44,565 nucleotides of DNA. It comes from Gammaproteobacteria bacterium. Lineage in GTDB: Bacteria; Pseudomonadota; Gammaproteobacteria; Chromatiales; Chromatiaceae. A model generated the notes under the pieces. The model was given only the letters and a program-made list of their open reading frames with translations, searched no databases and was not told the origin of the DNA. The DNA lies in contig JASBTJ010000070.1 in NCBI GenBank assembly GCA_030148485.1, positions 1 through 44,565 on the forward strand, given 5' to 3'. Both the position numbers and the translations under genes were made by a program. Of this stretch, positions 8,102 through 16,491 are shown piece after piece (position 1 is the stretch's first letter; each line of letters starts with the position of its first letter).

Positions 8102-8842
8102 TCAAGAAAGCAGCCCCATCAACTTGCCTTCCATTTGCTTGGGATTGTCCCCCAGCACGATGGATACCAGCCCTTCTATGGCCAATTCGCGAAAACGCGA
8201 CTCATGTTGGACGTGCTGTTTCAGCTTGTTGGCCAGCGGTATCAGGAACAAGTTAGCAAGACCCACGCCATAAATCGTCGCCACGAAGGCCGCCGCGATC
8301 CCGCTGCCCAGCTTGGATGGGTCGGCAAGGTTCTGCATGACCTGGATCAGCCCCATCACCGCCCCGATGATACCGATGGTGGGGGCGTAACCGCCCATGC
8401 CCTCGAACACCCGCGCCGCCTGCAGATCCAACGATTCGCGGGACTCCAGTTCCATCTCCAAGGCATCGCGCAGCGATTCCGCGGAGTGGCCGTCGGCGAT
8501 CAACTGCAACCCCTTGCGCACGAAGGGATCACTCTCACCCTTGGCCGCCTGATCCATGGACAGCAGCCCTTCGCGGCGCGCCAGATAACTCAGTGACACC
8601 AGCCGTTTGACCAAGGGCAGCATTGGCCGCTGGGGAGGCAACAGCACCATCCGGCTCATGCGCACCGCCCGCGTGAACACGCTCATCGGCGTCTGCAACA
8701 GGATCGCACCGATACTGCCGCCCACCACGACAACGAACGCGGGACCATTGAGCAAGGCGCTGACATCACCGCCTTCGAGCCAATTGCCGCCGAGCACCGC
8801 CGCGAAGGCGATGATCACACCGAGCAGACTCAGCGCGTCCAT
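8102..8842 (-). CDS. motC: Flagellar motor stator protein MotC (MotA family)
   Basis: 246 residues starting at ATG 8842, which has GAGGTGGTCG just upstream. Membrane helices lie at about 2-22 and 30-50, and a pair at about 146-200. The GGYAPTIGIIGAVMGLIQVM and LGSGIAAAFVATIYGVGLANL blocks are the conserved MotA pore helices. The long cytoplasmic loop between holds charged residues that contact FliG. With MotD it forms an ion-driven stator unit. An upstream extension in the same frame is open but overlaps cheB antisense-like sequence and lacks family similarity. Confidence 0.93.
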   Translation of the reverse strand: MDALSLLGVIIAFAAVLGGNWLEGGDVSALLNGPAFVVVVGGSIGAILLQTPMSVFTRAVRMSRMVLLPPQRPMLPLVKRLVSLSYLARREGLLSMDQAAKGESDPFVRKGLQLIADGHSAESLRDALEMELESRESLDLQAARVFEGMGGYAPTIGIIGAVMGLIQVMQNLADPSKLGSGIAAAFVATIYGVGLANLFLIPLANKLKQHVQHESRFRELAIEGLVSIVLGDNPKQMEGKLMGLLS

Positions 8843-8875
8843 CGACCACCTCGGCCCCGGCACGCCAATCCGGTC

Positions 8876-8890
8876 CCGGCCGGCGGCCGG
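8876..8890 (-). other. GC-rich hairpin in the cheB-motC gap
   Basis: CCGGCC and GGCCGG form a 6-base stem with a 3-base loop, in the 85 bases between cheB and motC. There is no T run, so it is not a standard terminator. It may adjust stator expression by RNA processing or stability; that is inference. Confidence 0.35.
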
Positions 8891-8927
8891 CCCGTCGCCG
8901 CAAGTGAGCGAGCCGCTACGGCAATCA

Positions 8928-9968
8928 TCAGACCAGCCTGGCCAGCTGAGGACCGATATCGTCCAAGGACAATACCTGATCGGAAAGACCCGCCTTCTCG
9001 ATGGCCTGGGGCATGCCATAGACGACACAACTATCGGCATCCTGCGACCAGACCTGGGCACCGTAACGCTTGAGCACCGCGGCCCCCTTGGCGCCATCGG
9101 CGCCCATGCCCGTCAGCACCACGGCCAGGGCGCTGTCGCCATACACCTCGGCCACCGCGTTGAAGGTCAGATCGACACAAGGCCGATAGACCTGATCGGG
9201 CACGTCGGTGATCTGGATGCGGCCGTTGCCGTGTCGGCCGGTGAGCAACATCTGATGCCCCCCGGGCGCAATCAGCACCTCACCCGGCTTGGGGACATCG
9301 CCGTCGGCCGCTTCGCGCACCGAAACCTTGCACAAGCCATTGAGGCGGTCGGCAAAGGTGGTGGTGAACGCCCCCGGCATATGCACCGCAACCAGCACCG
9401 GATACGGCAAATTGGCCGGCAGGCTGGTGAGTATCTTCTGCAATGCGACGGGGCCGCCAGTGGAGGCGCCAATGGCGACCATGCGTGGCGGCCTGCGGTG
9501 CCGCTGGTGGGCCCGCCCTACCGCCGCGGCCAGGGGTCTGGGCGACGCCGGCACAACGCAACCATACTGACCCAACGCCAATACCCGTTCGCGCAACAGC
9601 GCGCCCAGGTCCCGCGGCTGGCCGGTACTGTCGACGCTGGTCTTGGCCAGAAAATCGGTCGCACCGGCTTCCAAGGCATCCAGCGTGGCGCGGGCACCCT
9701 CACGGGTAAGCGCCGAGAACATGATGATCTTGGTCTTGTGGTGCTGTGCCAGGATGTTCTTGGTCGCCGTGATGCCATCCATATTCGGCATCTCGACGTC
9801 CATGCTGATCACATCCGGCCGGTGCAGTCGGGTCTGCTCAATGGCTTGACGCCCGTCAGCCGCCTGCCCCACCACCTCGATGGCGCTGCTTTCCTGCAAG
9901 GCATGCACCACACGACGTCGGAAGAATGCCGAATCGTCGACAACAAGTACCCTGACTTTGCGGTTCAT
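8928..9968 (-). CDS. cheB: Chemotaxis protein-glutamate methylesterase CheB
   Basis: 346 residues. A receiver domain (1-125) has the acidic pair D11-D12 and the phosphorylation site D57 in ISMDVEMPNMDG. A variable linker follows to about 160. The methylesterase domain has the expected catalytic triad: Ser169 (GASTGGP), His196 (VAVHMPG) and Asp291 (GMGADGAKG). CheB removes methyl groups from chemoreceptors for adaptation and deamidates some glutamines. It follows cheA by 47 bases. No cheR lies in this window, so the methyltransferase is elsewhere. Confidence 0.96.
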   Translation of the reverse strand: MNRKVRVLVVDDSAFFRRRVVHALQESSAIEVVGQAADGRQAIEQTRLHRPDVISMDVEMPNMDGITATKNILAQHHKTKIIMFSALTREGARATLDALEAGATDFLAKTSVDSTGQPRDLGALLRERVLALGQYGCVVPASPRPLAAAVGRAHQRHRRPPRMVAIGASTGGPVALQKILTSLPANLPYPVLVAVHMPGAFTTTFADRLNGLCKVSVREAADGDVPKPGEVLIAPGGHQMLLTGRHGNGRIQITDVPDQVYRPCVDLTFNAVAEVYGDSALAVVLTGMGADGAKGAAVLKRYGAQVWSQDADSCVVYGMPQAIEKAGLSDQVLSLDDIGPQLARLV

Positions 9969-10015
9969 TCCACATCTACAGCGTTACGGTTGGCAAAGGA
10001 TTTGGACATACATGC

Positions 10016-12199
10016 TCAAAAGCGCTTTGCGTACTTGCGCATCAAACCCGGCACATCGAGGATCAGCGCAATCTTGCCGTCGCCGGTGATGGTTGCACCG
10101 GCCATGCCGTCCAGACCCTGGAGCAGAGCGCCGAGCGGTTTGATGACCACTTCCTCCTGGCCGACCAGGTGATCCACCACCAGCCCGACCTGCGCGCCGC
10201 CTACGTTCACCACCACCACGTGGCCGGAACCGTCCGAATAGTCAGGCGCACTGAGCGCGCCTTCGGTGACCAGCCATTGACGCAGGTAGAACAACGGCAA
10301 GGCGCGGTTGCGCATGCGGATGGTCAACTGCCCGTCGACCGTGTTGGTGCGTCCCAGATCCAGATTGAATATCTCCACCACGCTCGCCAACGGCAGTGCG
10401 AAGGGCTGATTACCCAGCACCACCATCAGCGTCGGCAGGATGGCCAGGGTGAGCGGCAGCTTGATGATCAGCTTGCTGCCCAGACCCATGGTCGAATCGA
10501 TTTCCACCGTGCCATTCATCTGACTGATGCGGGTCTTGACCACGTCCATGCCGACGCCGCGGCCGGACACGTCTGAGATCTCGGTCTTGGTGGAGAATCC
10601 CGGCGCAAAGATCAGGTTGTAGCAGTCCTTGTCGTCCAAACGCGCGGCGGCCTCCTCGTCCATCAGACCTTTCTCGACCGCCTTGGCCCGTAGCACGTCG
10701 GCATCCATGCCTTTGCCGTCGTCCTCGATGGACAACAGGATGTGATCGCCTTCCTGTGCGGCGGACAGAATCACCGTGCCCTTGCGGGTCTTGCCCGCGG
10801 CCTCTCGCTCGTCCGGCGACTCGATGCCGTTATCGACCGCGTTGCGCACCAGGTGCACCAGCGGGTCGGCCAGCGCCTCCACCAGGTTCTTGTCGAGGTC
10901 GGTGTCCTCGCCGTGCATCACCAGATCGATCTCTTTCTTGAGATTACGCGCCAGGTCCCGCACCACCCGCGGGAAGCGGCCGAACACCTTCTTCACCGGC
11001 TGCATACGGGTCTTCATCACCGCCAGTTGCAGGTCGGCGGTAACCACGTCGAGATTGCCCACCGCATTGGCCAACTGTTCGTCAGCCATGGTGGCCTTGA
11101 GGGTGGACAGGCGGTTCCGCACCAGCACCAGTTCACCCACCATGTTCATGATGTCGTCCAGCCGCTGGGTGTCGACCCGCACCGTCGCCTCACCGGCCGG
11201 GGCCTTGGCCGGGGCGCCCTTGTCCGCGCCCGCCGGAGCCTTCGCTTTTGCGCTGGCGGCAGGCGTCTCGGCGGGTTTACCCCCAGGTTTTTCGGCGGGC
11301 TTGACCGCGGGCGTTTCGGCAGGCTTGGGCACCGGTGTTTCGGCTGCTTTTTCCGCAGCTGGCTTGGCGGCGGGCGCTGCCTTTTCCGGCGTCGCCGGCG
11401 CGCTGGGCGCCGGGGCGGCCTGTTGCGTCGGCGGCTGGCTGGTTGCCGGCTCGTCCGGAGCGGCGGCGGACGCCACACTCGGATTGAACTGACCGGCACC
11501 GTGCAGCTGATCGAGCAGCGCGTCGAATTCTTCTTCGGTGATCTCGTCGCCCTTACCCGGGGCGGCCGCAGGCGGCGCAGCCGGGGTGGCGGGGGCCTCC
11601 GCCGGTGCTGCCGGCTCGGGGGCCTTGAACTGCCCGGGACCATGCAATTGGTCTAGCAGGGCGTCGAATTCCTCTTCGGTGATCTCGTCGCCGCCACCCG
11701 GGGCCGCAGGCGCCGCGGCAGGCGGCGCTTCAGCCTGTACCGGTTCGGGCTGCGGTTCGGGTTCCGGCGCGGGCGCCGGGGCAGCCGGCTCCGCGGCAGC
11801 CGCCTCAGGCTCGCCATAGGCATAGACTTCGAGGCGCTTGAGCAGATCCGGGTCGGCCGATTCGGGCTCGTTCCCCTCGCGCACCGCGTCCATCATCTCG
11901 TTGACCAGATCAAGCGTCTGCAACACCGCATCCATCAGGTCGGCGTCCGCCACCCGTTTGCCTTGGCGCAGCACGTTGAACACGTCCTCGGCGCGGTGGC
12001 AGAGTTCCACCAGCGGCGTGATGGTCAGGAAGCCGGCACCGCCTTTGACGGTATGGAAGCCGCGGAAGATCGCGTTCAGCAGATCGGCGTCTTCCGGCTG
12101 TTGTTCCAGGTCCACCAACTGCTCGGAGAGCAGCTCCAAGATCTCGGAGGCTTCTACAATGAAGTCCTGGAGGATCTCGTCATCTTGATCAAAGCTCAT
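10016..12199 (-). CDS. cheA: Chemotaxis histidine kinase CheA
   Basis: 727 residues. The P1 HPt domain carries His49 in FHTVKGGAGF. Residues 130-345 form a long Ala/Pro-rich linker with no clear P2 domain but with two near-identical copies of a DEITEEEFDALLDQLHG motif (about 170-191 and 217-238). The P3 dimerisation helices (MNMVGELVLVRNRL), the P4 ATPase (N box HLVRNAVDNGIE, G1 DDGKGMD, G2 GRGVGMDVV) and the CheW-like P5 follow. CheA phosphorylates CheY and CheB. Three bases separate it from cheZ. The linker motif could be the site recognised by ParP (see findings). Confidence 0.96.
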   Translation of the reverse strand: MSFDQDDEILQDFIVEASEILELLSEQLVDLEQQPEDADLLNAIFRGFHTVKGGAGFLTITPLVELCHRAEDVFNVLRQGKRVADADLMDAVLQTLDLVNEMMDAVREGNEPESADPDLLKRLEVYAYGEPEAAAAEPAAPAPAPEPEPQPEPVQAEAPPAAAPAAPGGGDEITEEEFDALLDQLHGPGQFKAPEPAAPAEAPATPAAPPAAAPGKGDEITEEEFDALLDQLHGAGQFNPSVASAAAPDEPATSQPPTQQAAPAPSAPATPEKAAPAAKPAAEKAAETPVPKPAETPAVKPAEKPGGKPAETPAASAKAKAPAGADKGAPAKAPAGEATVRVDTQRLDDIMNMVGELVLVRNRLSTLKATMADEQLANAVGNLDVVTADLQLAVMKTRMQPVKKVFGRFPRVVRDLARNLKKEIDLVMHGEDTDLDKNLVEALADPLVHLVRNAVDNGIESPDEREAAGKTRKGTVILSAAQEGDHILLSIEDDGKGMDADVLRAKAVEKGLMDEEAAARLDDKDCYNLIFAPGFSTKTEISDVSGRGVGMDVVKTRISQMNGTVEIDSTMGLGSKLIIKLPLTLAILPTLMVVLGNQPFALPLASVVEIFNLDLGRTNTVDGQLTIRMRNRALPLFYLRQWLVTEGALSAPDYSDGSGHVVVVNVGGAQVGLVVDHLVGQEEVVIKPLGALLQGLDGMAGATITGDGKIALILDVPGLMRKYAKRF
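11486..11692 (-). repeat. Duplicated acidic helix motif in the CheA linker
   Basis: Two 22-residue units (11627-11692 and 11486-11551) differ at a single residue (P or A in HGxGQF) and are 47 residues apart. Their DNA differs at several synonymous positions, so the duplication is not very recent or the units are held by selection. Between them the linker is Ala/Pro-rich. Confidence 0.9.
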
Positions 12200-12202
12200 A
12201 GC

Positions 12203-12940
12203 TTAGAACCCCAGACTGGAAAGCAAATCGTCCACATCGTCCTGGCCGGAAACCACGTTGCCGTGTTCCACACCCGGTACCGCTGGGCCCATCTCCTTGG
12301 CGATGCGATCTGTTTTGACTGAGTCTTTTTCCGAGTTCTGTCCGGAAATCCGAATCAGTTGGATAAGTCGTTGTTCGACGTCCTGCACCAGGGTGATCAC
12401 CTTTTTGATGATCTGCCCGGTGATGTCCTGGAACCCCTGGGCCATCAGCACGTCGGACATCTTGCCCTGCAAGCTGCTGGTGTCCCCCTGCAGCTGCTGC
12501 AGGAAGTCACTCAGTTCCGCGGTGAGTTCGCGAAAATCTTCGACACCGAGCTGCCGCGACTGGAAGCGTTCCCATTGTTGCGACAGACGTTCGGCGTCAT
12601 CGTGGATCTTGTCCGCCAGCGGCATGGCCGTCTCGACGGCGTCCATGGTGGTGTTGGCGGCCTGCTCGGTGGTCTCGATGACAAACTGCAGGCGCTCGGC
12701 GGCGTCGCGGAACTGGTTCTCCGCCATGTCCTGGAACTTGGCGTCCGACAGGAAGCTGTTCATGGCGTCGTGCAGTTCGCGGGTAATGCGCCCAACTTCC
12801 TGGAACAGGATGCTGTCCCGTGCGCCGGCCAATTGAACGATCAGATTGGCGGCACCCTGCTCATCCCCGGCTTCCAGACTGGCCACGATGTCCCGCGCCA
12901 GGTCGAGCTGATGATTGGTCTGTGGTTGTACTTGGCTCAT
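12203..12940 (-). CDS. cheZ: CheY-P phosphatase CheZ
   Basis: 245 residues, mostly long helices forming the four-helix-bundle dimer. The active-site glutamine lies in MAQGFQDITGQIIKKV, matching the conserved QDxTGQ block. The C-terminal DDVDDLLSSLGF is the acidic helix that captures phosphorylated CheY. CheZ speeds CheY-P dephosphorylation. It sits 18 bases after cheY and 3 bases before cheA in the same operon. Confidence 0.96.
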   Translation of the reverse strand: MSQVQPQTNHQLDLARDIVASLEAGDEQGAANLIVQLAGARDSILFQEVGRITRELHDAMNSFLSDAKFQDMAENQFRDAAERLQFVIETTEQAANTTMDAVETAMPLADKIHDDAERLSQQWERFQSRQLGVEDFRELTAELSDFLQQLQGDTSSLQGKMSDVLMAQGFQDITGQIIKKVITLVQDVEQRLIQLIRISGQNSEKDSVKTDRIAKEMGPAVPGVEHGNVVSGQDDVDDLLSSLGF

Positions 12941-12958
12941 GCCTGCCCTCCCGGCAAA

Positions 12959-13345
12959 TTACGCGGCGACGCGTTCGAAGATCTTGTCGATCTTTTCCTT
13001 GAGCGTGCCTGCCGTGAAAGGCTTGACGACATACCCGTTGACACCCGCTTGTGCGGCTTCGACGATCTGTTCCCGTTTCGATTCGGCGGTCACCATCAGT
13101 ACCGGCAGACTCGCCAGTTTCGGATCGGCGCGCACCGCCTTGAGCAGGTCGATACCCTGCATGCCCGGCATGTTCCAATCCGTGATCAGGAAATCGAAAT
13201 TCCCGTTCTGCAACATGGGCAGCCCGGTCAGGCCATCGTCTGCCTCATGGGTATTGGTGAAACCCAGATCCCGCAGCAGGTTCTTGATGATGCGTCGCAT
13301 CGTGGAGAAATCGTCCACGATCAGGATCTTCATATTCTTGTCCAA
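12959..13345 (-). CDS. cheY: Chemotaxis response regulator CheY
   Basis: Single receiver domain of 128 residues. It has the acidic pair (D11-D12), phosphorylation site D56 (LITDWNMPG), the Thr/Ala switch region (VTAES) and the conserved lysine (VVKPFTA). CheY-P binds FliM to change motor rotation. Two starts are possible: TTG at 13345 with GGAGGT four bases away, or ATG at 13333, whose spacing from GGAGGT is too long. I prefer TTG; some homologues are annotated with an MDKN- start. It is the first gene of the chemotaxis unit, behind a sigma-28 promoter. Confidence 0.95.
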   Translation of the reverse strand: MDKNMKILIVDDFSTMRRIIKNLLRDLGFTNTHEADDGLTGLPMLQNGNFDFLITDWNMPGMQGIDLLKAVRADPKLASLPVLMVTAESKREQIVEAAQAGVNGYVVKPFTAGTLKEKIDKIFERVAA

Positions 13346-13410
13346 GACAACCTCCGAATCTTCTATCTTGCCGGGGAGTAAGTGAGCCGACTCTCCACGA
13401 TTCAAGGGCC

Positions 13411-13437
13411 TTATCGGCCGGGCACAAAAAAACCGTA
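13411..13437 (-). promoter_or_regulatory. Sigma-28 (FliA) promoter of the cheY operon
   Basis: On the minus strand the -35 element TACGGTTT (6 of 8 matches to TAAAGTTT) and the -10 element GCCGATAA (8 of 8) are separated by exactly 11 bases. It lies about 65 bases upstream of cheY. The -35 overlaps the 3' stem and T run of the terminator behind fliA. Confidence 0.85.
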
Positions 13438-13469
13438 GGGTGTTTTTTCACCAACTACGGCTTTTTTTT
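13426..13469 (-). terminator. Rho-independent terminator after fliA
   Basis: On the minus strand GCCGTAG...CTACGG encloses an inner GGTG/CACC stem and an A6 loop, and is followed by a run of seven T. A run of A before the stem makes it potentially bidirectional. It closes the flhA-flhF-flhG-fliA unit. Confidence 0.88.
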
Positions 13470-13490
13470 CTTGGGCACGCCATTCTGATT

Positions 13491-14249
13491 TCAATCCGCG
13501 TGCGATGGCAGCCACTCGGTAAGGCGGGAACGCAAGCGTAGAGCAGCCTGGCTGTGGATCTGGCAGACCCGCGATTCGCTGACGCCGAGCACCTGCCCGA
13601 TCTCGCGCAGATTCAGGTCTTCGTCGTAGTACAGTGCGATCACCAGGCGTTCGCGCTCGGGCAAACCCGCGATGGCGTCCGCCAACGCAAGCTTGAAGTC
13701 GTCCTTGGCGAGGCCTTCGAAGGGCCCCTCCAACCCGGCCATGGGCGGCTTGCCCTGCCCTTGCTCAGTGGTTGGCATGACCTCGCCCACCTCACTCAGC
13801 TCTTCATAGGAGAAGATGCGCGCACCGTTGGCGTCCTGAAGTATGTGGTGATACTCCTCGATGGACATGTCCAGGCTGGCGGCCACCTCGACATCACGCG
13901 CATCGCGGCCGGTCTCATGCTCGATCTCGCGCATTGCATCGGCCACCATGCGGGCCTTGCGGTGGACAGAACGCGGCGTCCAGTCCGAACGCCGGATCTC
14001 GTCCAACATGGCGCCACGGATACGGATGCCGGCATAGGTCTCGAAACTGGCCCCCTGGCTGGGGTCGTAATTGCGACTGGCTTCGATCAAGCCGATCATG
14101 CCCGCCTGGATCAGGTCCTCCACCTGCACGCTCGGCGGCAGACGATTCATCAAGTGGTAGGCGATGCGTTTGACCAGCGCCGCGTGCTGGGTGACCAGAT
14201 CATTGCTGTCGCCTTGCCGGACAGCCTCATAGCTTGCAAGAGTGCTCAC
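13491..14249 (-). CDS. fliA: RNA polymerase sigma factor FliA (sigma-28)
   Basis: 252 residues. Regions 2 (LVKRIAYHLMNRLPPSVQVEDLIQ, then DPSQGASFETYAGIRIRGAMLDEIRR), 3 and 4 (LPERERLVIALYYDEDLNLREIGQVLGVSESRVCQIHSQA) are all complete and typical of FliA. It directs transcription of late flagellar and chemotaxis genes. A consensus site for it lies directly downstream, before cheY. It starts at a GTG overlapping the flhG stop (GTGA). No anti-sigma FlgM gene is in the window. Confidence 0.96.
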   Translation of the reverse strand: MSTLASYEAVRQGDSNDLVTQHAALVKRIAYHLMNRLPPSVQVEDLIQAGMIGLIEASRNYDPSQGASFETYAGIRIRGAMLDEIRRSDWTPRSVHRKARMVADAMREIEHETGRDARDVEVAASLDMSIEEYHHILQDANGARIFSYEELSEVGEVMPTTEQGQGKPPMAGLEGPFEGLAKDDFKLALADAIAGLPERERLVIALYYDEDLNLREIGQVLGVSESRVCQIHSQAALRLRSRLTEWLPSHAD

Positions 14250-15133
14250 AGCGTCATCTCCCCGATTTCACTGGAATAACGAATCAATCGCTCGACAAAG
14301 AATTGCACCTGTCCGTTGGCGCCGGCTGGCATCGGCCAGCTGTCCATTTTTTTGGCCAAGTTGCGAAACGCTTGGGCGACGCGACTGCGTGGGAAAGCCT
14401 GCACGACCGGCCGCTGCCCCTTCACGGCACGACGCAGGCTTTCATCGAAGGGGACCGCCCCCATGTAACTGAGGGTCACATCCAGGTAGCGATCGGTGAC
14501 ACGGCACATCTTGTTGTACAACTCACGCCCTTCCTGTGCCGTGCGCACCATGTTGGCAAGGACGCGAAAACGGGTATGCCCGTAATCCCGGTTCAATAAC
14601 TTGATGATGGCGTAGGCGTCGGTAATGGACGCCGGTTCATCGCATACCACCAGCAGGATGTCGTGGGACGCGCGGGAAAAGCTCACCACGGTGTCGGAAA
14701 TGCCGGCCGCGGTATCCACGATCAACAAGTCCAGGTCGGTATTCAGGTCACCGAAGGCGCGAATCAACCCGGTGTGCTCGGCGGGACTCAGCTCGGCCAT
14801 GTGCTGCACGCCGGACGCCCCGGGCACCACCTGCACACCTCCTGGCCCTTCCAGAATCGCCTCTTCCAGCGAGCACTCGCCCTTGAGCACATTGGACAGG
14901 TTGTACTTGGGATGCAGACCCAGCACCACGTCGATATTGGCCAAGCCGAGGTCGGCGTCGAACAACATGACCTTTTGCCCGGCCTCCGCGGCAGCCACCG
15001 CCAGATTGACCGATACGTTGGTCTTGCCCACGCCGCCCTTGCCGCCGGTTACCGCAACCACGCGAACCGGGCCGGGATTGACCATACGGCGAAGACCAGC
15101 AGCCTGGTCGAGTTGTGTATCAGGCGTGGGCAT
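14246..15133 (-). CDS. flhG: Flagellar number regulator FlhG (FleN), MinD-like ATPase
   Basis: 295 residues. Deviant Walker A GGKGGVGKT (30-38), MinD-type FDADLGLANID, and Walker B region LLIVDTAAGISD. The C-terminus has the amphipathic helix region typical of FlhG (QFFVERLIRY). FlhG limits flagellar number, in Pseudomonas by holding back FleQ, and works against FlhF. Its start overlaps the flhF 3' end by 14 bases and its stop overlaps the fliA start. Confidence 0.95.
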   Translation of the reverse strand: MPTPDTQLDQAAGLRRMVNPGPVRVVAVTGGKGGVGKTNVSVNLAVAAAEAGQKVMLFDADLGLANIDVVLGLHPKYNLSNVLKGECSLEEAILEGPGGVQVVPGASGVQHMAELSPAEHTGLIRAFGDLNTDLDLLIVDTAAGISDTVVSFSRASHDILLVVCDEPASITDAYAIIKLLNRDYGHTRFRVLANMVRTAQEGRELYNKMCRVTDRYLDVTLSYMGAVPFDESLRRAVKGQRPVVQAFPRSRVAQAFRNLAKKMDSWPMPAGANGQVQFFVERLIRYSSEIGEMTL

Positions 15134-16442
15134 TGGCTAGATGACTCCCGTAGGCCAGTGCGAGATAGGTCGAGTCGCAGGCGACTTCGTGTTCTTGTGT
15201 CAGTTGTGCGGCGCGGCTCACCAACGGGTGCGCGCGGCCGATGTGCAGGTCTTCGGGTACCTGCTGACCGTCGGTGACATAGGCCAACGGCAGACCGCTG
15301 CGGATCAGTGCGTTGATTGCGCCACCCAGTGACGCCGCCTCGTCGAGTTTGGTGAGGATGCAGGCCTCCGGCCGCGCGTCGCTGAACAGCTGGATGGCAT
15401 GTTCCATGGCCATGGGTTCGGTGGTCGCTGACAACGCCAACAGGCAGCGCAGCTTGCGGCCGGCATTTTGCAGCAGCCCGATCTGACCATGGAGGCGGGA
15501 GTCCTGCTGCCCCATTCCGGCGGTATCGAGCAACACAAGGCGACGGTCGGACAGGCTGTTGAGGGTGGTTTCCAGTTCGTCGGCATTGGCCACCGAGTAC
15601 ACCGGCACGTTCAGGATGCGCCCGTAGGTATGCAGCTGATCCCGGGCGCCGATGCGGAAATTGTCCGTGGTGATCAAGGCCAGGTGACGGCGACCGTGGC
15701 GCAATGCGAATCGCGCCGCCAGCTTGGCGATGGTGGTGGTCTTGCCCACGCCGGTGGGACCCACCACGGCGACGACGCCCCCCTCTTCGAGCAGATCGTC
15801 CTCATACATGGTCAACTCGCCGGCGAGCTGGAACAGCGCCTTGCGCCACGCCAGTTCCGGATCGTCTGTGGTGACCTGGGCGGCGAGACGCTGGCCGACT
15901 TCGGCCGAGACGCCCAGCCCCATCAGTCGACGCAACAGTTCCTGCCGTACCGGTTGACGCTCACCCATAGCTTGCCAGCCCAGTTCCGACAGGCCATTGG
16001 TCATCAAGGCCTTCAGTTCGGCCATCTCGCGGCGCATCTGTGCCAGCTCATCACCGCTGGCGGTTGCCGGCTGCTCAACAGGCTCGACTTGTGCGACAGA
16101 CGCGGCGGCAGGGCGACTGGGCGAAGGTTCCGGCCGTCGGTTCAGCGTGGCCCGACGTTCCACCGTTTCGTCCGCGACCGGGCGATCAACACCGACGGAG
16201 CGGGCCCTGGCCCGGGGTGCGGTCTGCGCTTCAGCGGCCACCGGCACCGGGCGTTCGCCCGGGGCGGCGGACTCGGCGCGGGACGCCAGGGCCTCGGCCT
16301 GCTCCAGGTCCACCGCCGCGACGATCTCGACGCCGCCCTGCACGGACTTGTTGGACAGGATGACAGCATCCGGTCCGAGTGCCTCGCGCACCTGCCGGAT
16401 GGCTTGTCGCATGTCGCCAGCCTGAAATCGCCTGATTTTCAT
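15120..16442 (-). CDS. flhF: Flagellar polarity GTPase FlhF
   Basis: 440 residues. A short conserved N-terminus (MKIRRFQAGDMRQAIRQVRE), a variable linker to about 130, an N domain and the SRP-type G domain. The P-loop GPTGVGKTTT is at about 228-237, followed by LITTDNFRIGARDQL, the DTAG box (LLDTAGMGQQDS) and the TKLDEA box. FlhF marks the pole where the flagellum forms. It follows flhA by 49 bases that hold a 6-base hairpin, and overlaps flhG. Confidence 0.96.
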   Translation of the reverse strand: MKIRRFQAGDMRQAIRQVREALGPDAVILSNKSVQGGVEIVAAVDLEQAEALASRAESAAPGERPVPVAAEAQTAPRARARSVGVDRPVADETVERRATLNRRPEPSPSRPAAASVAQVEPVEQPATASGDELAQMRREMAELKALMTNGLSELGWQAMGERQPVRQELLRRLMGLGVSAEVGQRLAAQVTTDDPELAWRKALFQLAGELTMYEDDLLEEGGVVAVVGPTGVGKTTTIAKLAARFALRHGRRHLALITTDNFRIGARDQLHTYGRILNVPVYSVANADELETTLNSLSDRRLVLLDTAGMGQQDSRLHGQIGLLQNAGRKLRCLLALSATTEPMAMEHAIQLFSDARPEACILTKLDEAASLGGAINALIRSGLPLAYVTDGQQVPEDLHIGRAHPLVSRAAQLTQEHEVACDSTYLALAYGSHLANAHA

Positions 16443-16466
16443 GCCCTGCGGTCCTCTCTACCCACT

Positions 16467-16481
16467 GGCCGCGATGCGGCC
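16467..16481 (-). other. Hairpin in the flhA-flhF gap
   Basis: GGCCGC-GAT-GCGGCC is a perfect 6-base stem with a 3-base loop in the 49-base gap. No T run follows. It could affect flhF message stability or translation; that is inference. Confidence 0.35.
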
Positions 16482-16491
16482 CCGCTTGCGA

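Noticed and set aside
10742-11656. Plus-strand frame with long Arg/Gly runs
   Set aside because: Antisense to the Ala/Pro-rich CheA linker; the Arg/Gly runs are the complement of Ala/Pro codons.
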